DNA of 64,000 nucleotides, taken from Alteromonas gilva. Lineage in GTDB: Bacteria; Pseudomonadota; Gammaproteobacteria; Enterobacterales; Alteromonadaceae. The DNA is taken from contig NZ_JAQQXP010000001.1 of the NCBI RefSeq assembly GCF_028595265.1, positions 2,480,001-2,544,000 on the forward strand, in the 5' to 3' direction. A program made the position numbers and the translations under genes. How positions within the stretch are numbered: the stretch's first letter is position 1; the number at the start of each line of letters is the position of its first letter. The notes beneath the pieces were generated by a model that saw only the letters and a list, made by a program, of their open reading frames with translations, had not been told where the DNA came from and searched no databases. Of the stretch, positions 61,910 through 64,000 are shown piece by piece.

Positions 61910-63190
61910 ATGACCGACAAAAGCCCCCGTTATATCAGTAACCTTACCCGCGATACTTATGCTTTAATCCTGGCCGGCGGGCGAGGCTCCCGATTGCACG
62001 ACCTTACCACCTGGCGTGCTAAACCTGCGCTGTATTTTGGCGGCAAGTTCCGGATTATTGATTTTCCACTATCCAACTGTGTTAATTCAGGTATACGCCG
62101 TATAGGCGTGATTACTCAGTATAAATCACACTCATTAATCCGTCACTTAGTGCGTGGTTGGGGTCACTTTAAAAAAGAATTAGGCGAGTCCGTTGAGATA
62201 TTACCTGCCTCGCAGCGATTTTCTGAAAACTGGTATGAAGGCACGGCCGACGCGGTGTTCCAGAACATTGATATTATCCGCGACGAACTCCCTAAATATG
62301 TGATGATTTTGTCAGGCGACCACATCTATCGTATGGACTACGGTAACCTGCTCGCCCGCCATGTTGAAAGTGGTGCAAAAATGACGGTGTGCTGTTTAAA
62401 AGTGCCACTTGAAGAGGCCGCGGGTTCATTTGGTGTTATGTCGGTAGACGAAAATTATCGCATTAATGGCTTTACCGAAAAACCAGCGTCACCCGATCCC
62501 ATACCCAATCAACCGGATCTATGCCTGGCGTCCATGGGTAACTATGTATTCGATACCGAATTCTTATTTGAGCAACTTCGCCGTGACGCCGAAACTTCAG
62601 GTTCGGAACGTGATTTTGGTAAAGACATCATTCCCAGCATTATTGAAGATCACGATGTGTATGCGTATCCATTCCAAAGTGCCAATAACGAACATGTCTA
62701 TTGGCGCGATGTCGGCACACTCGACTCGTTCTGGGAGGCCAACATGGAAATGGTTGCGCCGGTACCTGCGCTTAATTTGTACGACCGCAAATGGCCTATC
62801 TGGACCTATCAGGAACAGTTACCGCCAGCCAAGTTTGTATGGGAAGATCACGATCGGCGCGGCGAAGCCATCAACTCGGTAGTCTCCGGGGGGTGTATTA
62901 TTTCGGGTTCTACCCTGCGACGCTCATTGTGCTTCTCCAACGTACGCGTGCACTCTTATGGCTTAATAGAAGAAGCGGTTATTTTGCCTGATGTAGAAAT
63001 AAAACGTCACTGTAAACTGCGTAAAGTGATCATTGACCGCGGCTGCGTAATACCAGAAGGCACTGTTATCGGATACGACCACGACGAAGACCGCCGTCGC
63101 GGTTTTAAAGTATCAGAAAAAGGCGTGGTACTGGTTACCCGGGAAATGCTTGGCCAACCCGTTGGCGGCGGCGCTATCCCTAAAAATTAA
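61910..63190 (+). CDS. glgC: Glucose-1-phosphate adenylyltransferase
   Basis: Makes ADP-glucose, the first committed step of glycogen synthesis; 426 residues from the ATG with GGAG 8 nt upstream (a 29-codon longer frame is ignored). The nucleotide-binding loop is LAGGRGSRLHDLT (21-33), with GTADAVFQNID and the substrate loop FGVMSVDENYRINGFTEKP. The C-terminal beta-helix has HSYGLIEEAVILPDVEIK. The rest of the glg operon (glgA, B, P) is not in the window. Confidence 0.96.
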   Translation: MTDKSPRYISNLTRDTYALILAGGRGSRLHDLTTWRAKPALYFGGKFRIIDFPLSNCVNSGIRRIGVITQYKSHSLIRHLVRGWGHFKKELGESVEILPASQRFSENWYEGTADAVFQNIDIIRDELPKYVMILSGDHIYRMDYGNLLARHVESGAKMTVCCLKVPLEEAAGSFGVMSVDENYRINGFTEKPASPDPIPNQPDLCLASMGNYVFDTEFLFEQLRRDAETSGSERDFGKDIIPSIIEDHDVYAYPFQSANNEHVYWRDVGTLDSFWEANMEMVAPVPALNLYDRKWPIWTYQEQLPPAKFVWEDHDRRGEAINSVVSGGCIISGSTLRRSLCFSNVRVHSYGLIEEAVILPDVEIKRHCKLRKVIIDRGCVIPEGTVIGYDHDEDRRRGFKVSEKGVVLVTREMLGQPVGGGAIPKN

Positions 63191-63208
63191 ACGCAGATGC
63201 TTACGCGG

Positions 63209-64000
63209 TTACTGCGCTCTGGCTGCCGCCAGATCCCGTGGTAATCGCTTAGCTGTCCAGGCAAATACGCTTATCGACAATATAAAGGGCACAACCAGCC
63301 ATTCCAGCGCTTTTATCAGCCCCGTCAACCCACCATATACTGGCGCATAATAATCGCTCAGGATGCCAACGAACGTCGGACCGCCGCCAAGCGCTATCAG
63401 GTTTAAAATAAAGAAAAACAGCGCCGTCGACATCGCCCGGCAGTTGGCTGGAGACAGCGTTTGTGCCATCGCAAAACAAGGGCCAAAATAGGTCCCGGAT
63501 GTGACCAATAATACCGTAAACCCGCTAATGGCCAGCCAAAGCGTTTCGGTATGAATCGCCACGATAAAAGCCGGTACCCCCAGGCATAACGCTACCGCCG
63601 GCAAGGCTGCATAAGCACCGGGTTGTGTGCGTCCCCAACGATCAGCAATGGCCCCGCCTGCCCACACCCCAAGAGCATATAAGGTGCCGTTAATCACACC
63701 GAAGACCACCAGTAACCCGACCACACTTACCTCGCTAAAACGGCGCACAAAAAAATCCATCTGCCAGGCAATTACCGCATAGTTGGCAAAGGACGATAAG
63801 GTGATGCCCATTACCATTCCCCACCAACTCGGGGTTCTCAATAGCCGTTTAACTGACGCCGACACCGGCATTTGACGCTCAGTTTGCTGCTGTTGTCGGG
63901 TGGGCTCCTTCACCGTAAAACGCAGCAGCAGCGCCAGTATTATGCCGGGTAAACCAACGGCTATCATCACTGTACGCCAGTTTGCCTGCCCGCCACTTAA
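63209..64000 (-). CDS. MFS transporter, partial (5' end beyond window)
   Basis: C-terminal part of a major facilitator protein; 263 visible residues, open at the right edge. In frame the edge reads GGQANWRTVMIAVGLPG, a typical sequence in the middle of MFS proteins, so the start lies beyond 64000. The charged loop FTVKEPTRQQQQTERQM links the two halves. Helices such as MVMGITLSSFANYAVIAWQMD and GVINGTLYALGVWAGGAIAD, then ALFFFILNLIALGGGPTFVG, are visible. Substrate unknown. It converges with glgC after an 18-bp gap. Confidence 0.85.
   Translation of the reverse strand, partial: LSGGQANWRTVMIAVGLPGIILALLLRFTVKEPTRQQQQTERQMPVSASVKRLLRTPSWWGMVMGITLSSFANYAVIAWQMDFFVRRFSEVSVVGLLVVFGVINGTLYALGVWAGGAIADRWGRTQPGAYAALPAVALCLGVPAFIVAIHTETLWLAISGFTVLLVTSGTYFGPCFAMAQTLSPANCRAMSTALFFFILNLIALGGGPTFVGILSDYYAPVYGGLTGLIKALEWLVVPFILSISVFAWTAKRLPRDLAAARAQ

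Overview
The window reads as chromosome of a marine gammaproteobacterium, most likely Alteromonadales/Alteromonadaceae. This is inferred from the order rne | rluC-HAD // maf | yceD-rpmF-plsX-fabHDG-acpP-fabF-pabC, from a leucine/isovalerate (liu) operon headed by a MerR-type LiuR, from DUF2058, TIGR03503, DUF342/FapA-like and SYLF proteins, and from a RAYT transposase with TGGACAGTCACT repeats. Nearly everything is intact, densely packed housekeeping DNA. There is no prophage, CRISPR array or rRNA operon.

Layout. 1-7.3 kb (minus strand): the fatty-acid/phospholipid cluster yceD, rpmF, plsX, fabH, fabD, fabG, acpP, fabF, pabC, with a near-consensus sigma70 promoter so close to the yceD start that yceD may be leaderless. 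7.5-9.8 kb: maf, an HAD phosphatase and rluC. 10.4-13.6 kb: rne with a long leader. 13.6-18.1 kb: a small-molecule kinase-like gene, a divergent class IV aminotransferase/sulfotransferase pair and a RhaT-like transporter. 18.1-21.4 kb: yaiL-like gene and topA. 21.7-27.0 kb: a lone astB, a large Ig-like-domain lipoprotein and a dicarboxylate/amino acid:cation symporter.

27.2-29.24 kb is the clearest accessory unit: a SYLF lipoprotein gene and a RAYT (Y1 HUH transposase) lie between two inward-facing pairs of TGGACAGTCACT repeats, each pair with 25-bp spacing. It ends 22 bp from the stop of lolE. lolDE has no lolC beside it. Upstream of lolD are three identical tRNA-Asp genes driven by a consensus promoter with a GC-rich discriminator. 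31.8-42.4 kb: TIGR03503 protein, dnaQ, divergent rnhA, DUF2834, a quinone oxidoreductase, rlmI, a PilZ protein, hrpA and a CBS protein.

42.6-50.2 kb: an isoaspartyl peptidase, then an A+T-rich patch holding an unknown membrane-anchored protein with a duplicated linker and a decayed, frameshifted small gene; then sbcB, a FapA-like protein and a periplasmic-sensor/GGDEF protein whose GGDEF motif is lost. 50.3-58.7 kb: a thiolase gene divergent from liuR-liuA-liuB-liuC-liuD-liuE, with a palindromic candidate LiuR operator between them; together they take isovaleryl-CoA to acetoacetate and acetyl-CoA. 58.8-64 kb: two MFS transporters (the last cut by the window edge), an SRPBCC protein, a nucleoside hydrolase and glgC.

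Starts were chosen from Shine-Dalgarno matches and family N-termini. Functions are inferred from motifs and recalled family knowledge; no database search was run. No convincing wholly new system was found. The best leads are the RAYT/SYLF repeat unit, the possibly leaderless yceD operon, the A+T-rich patch beside sbcB and the degenerate GGDEF receptor.
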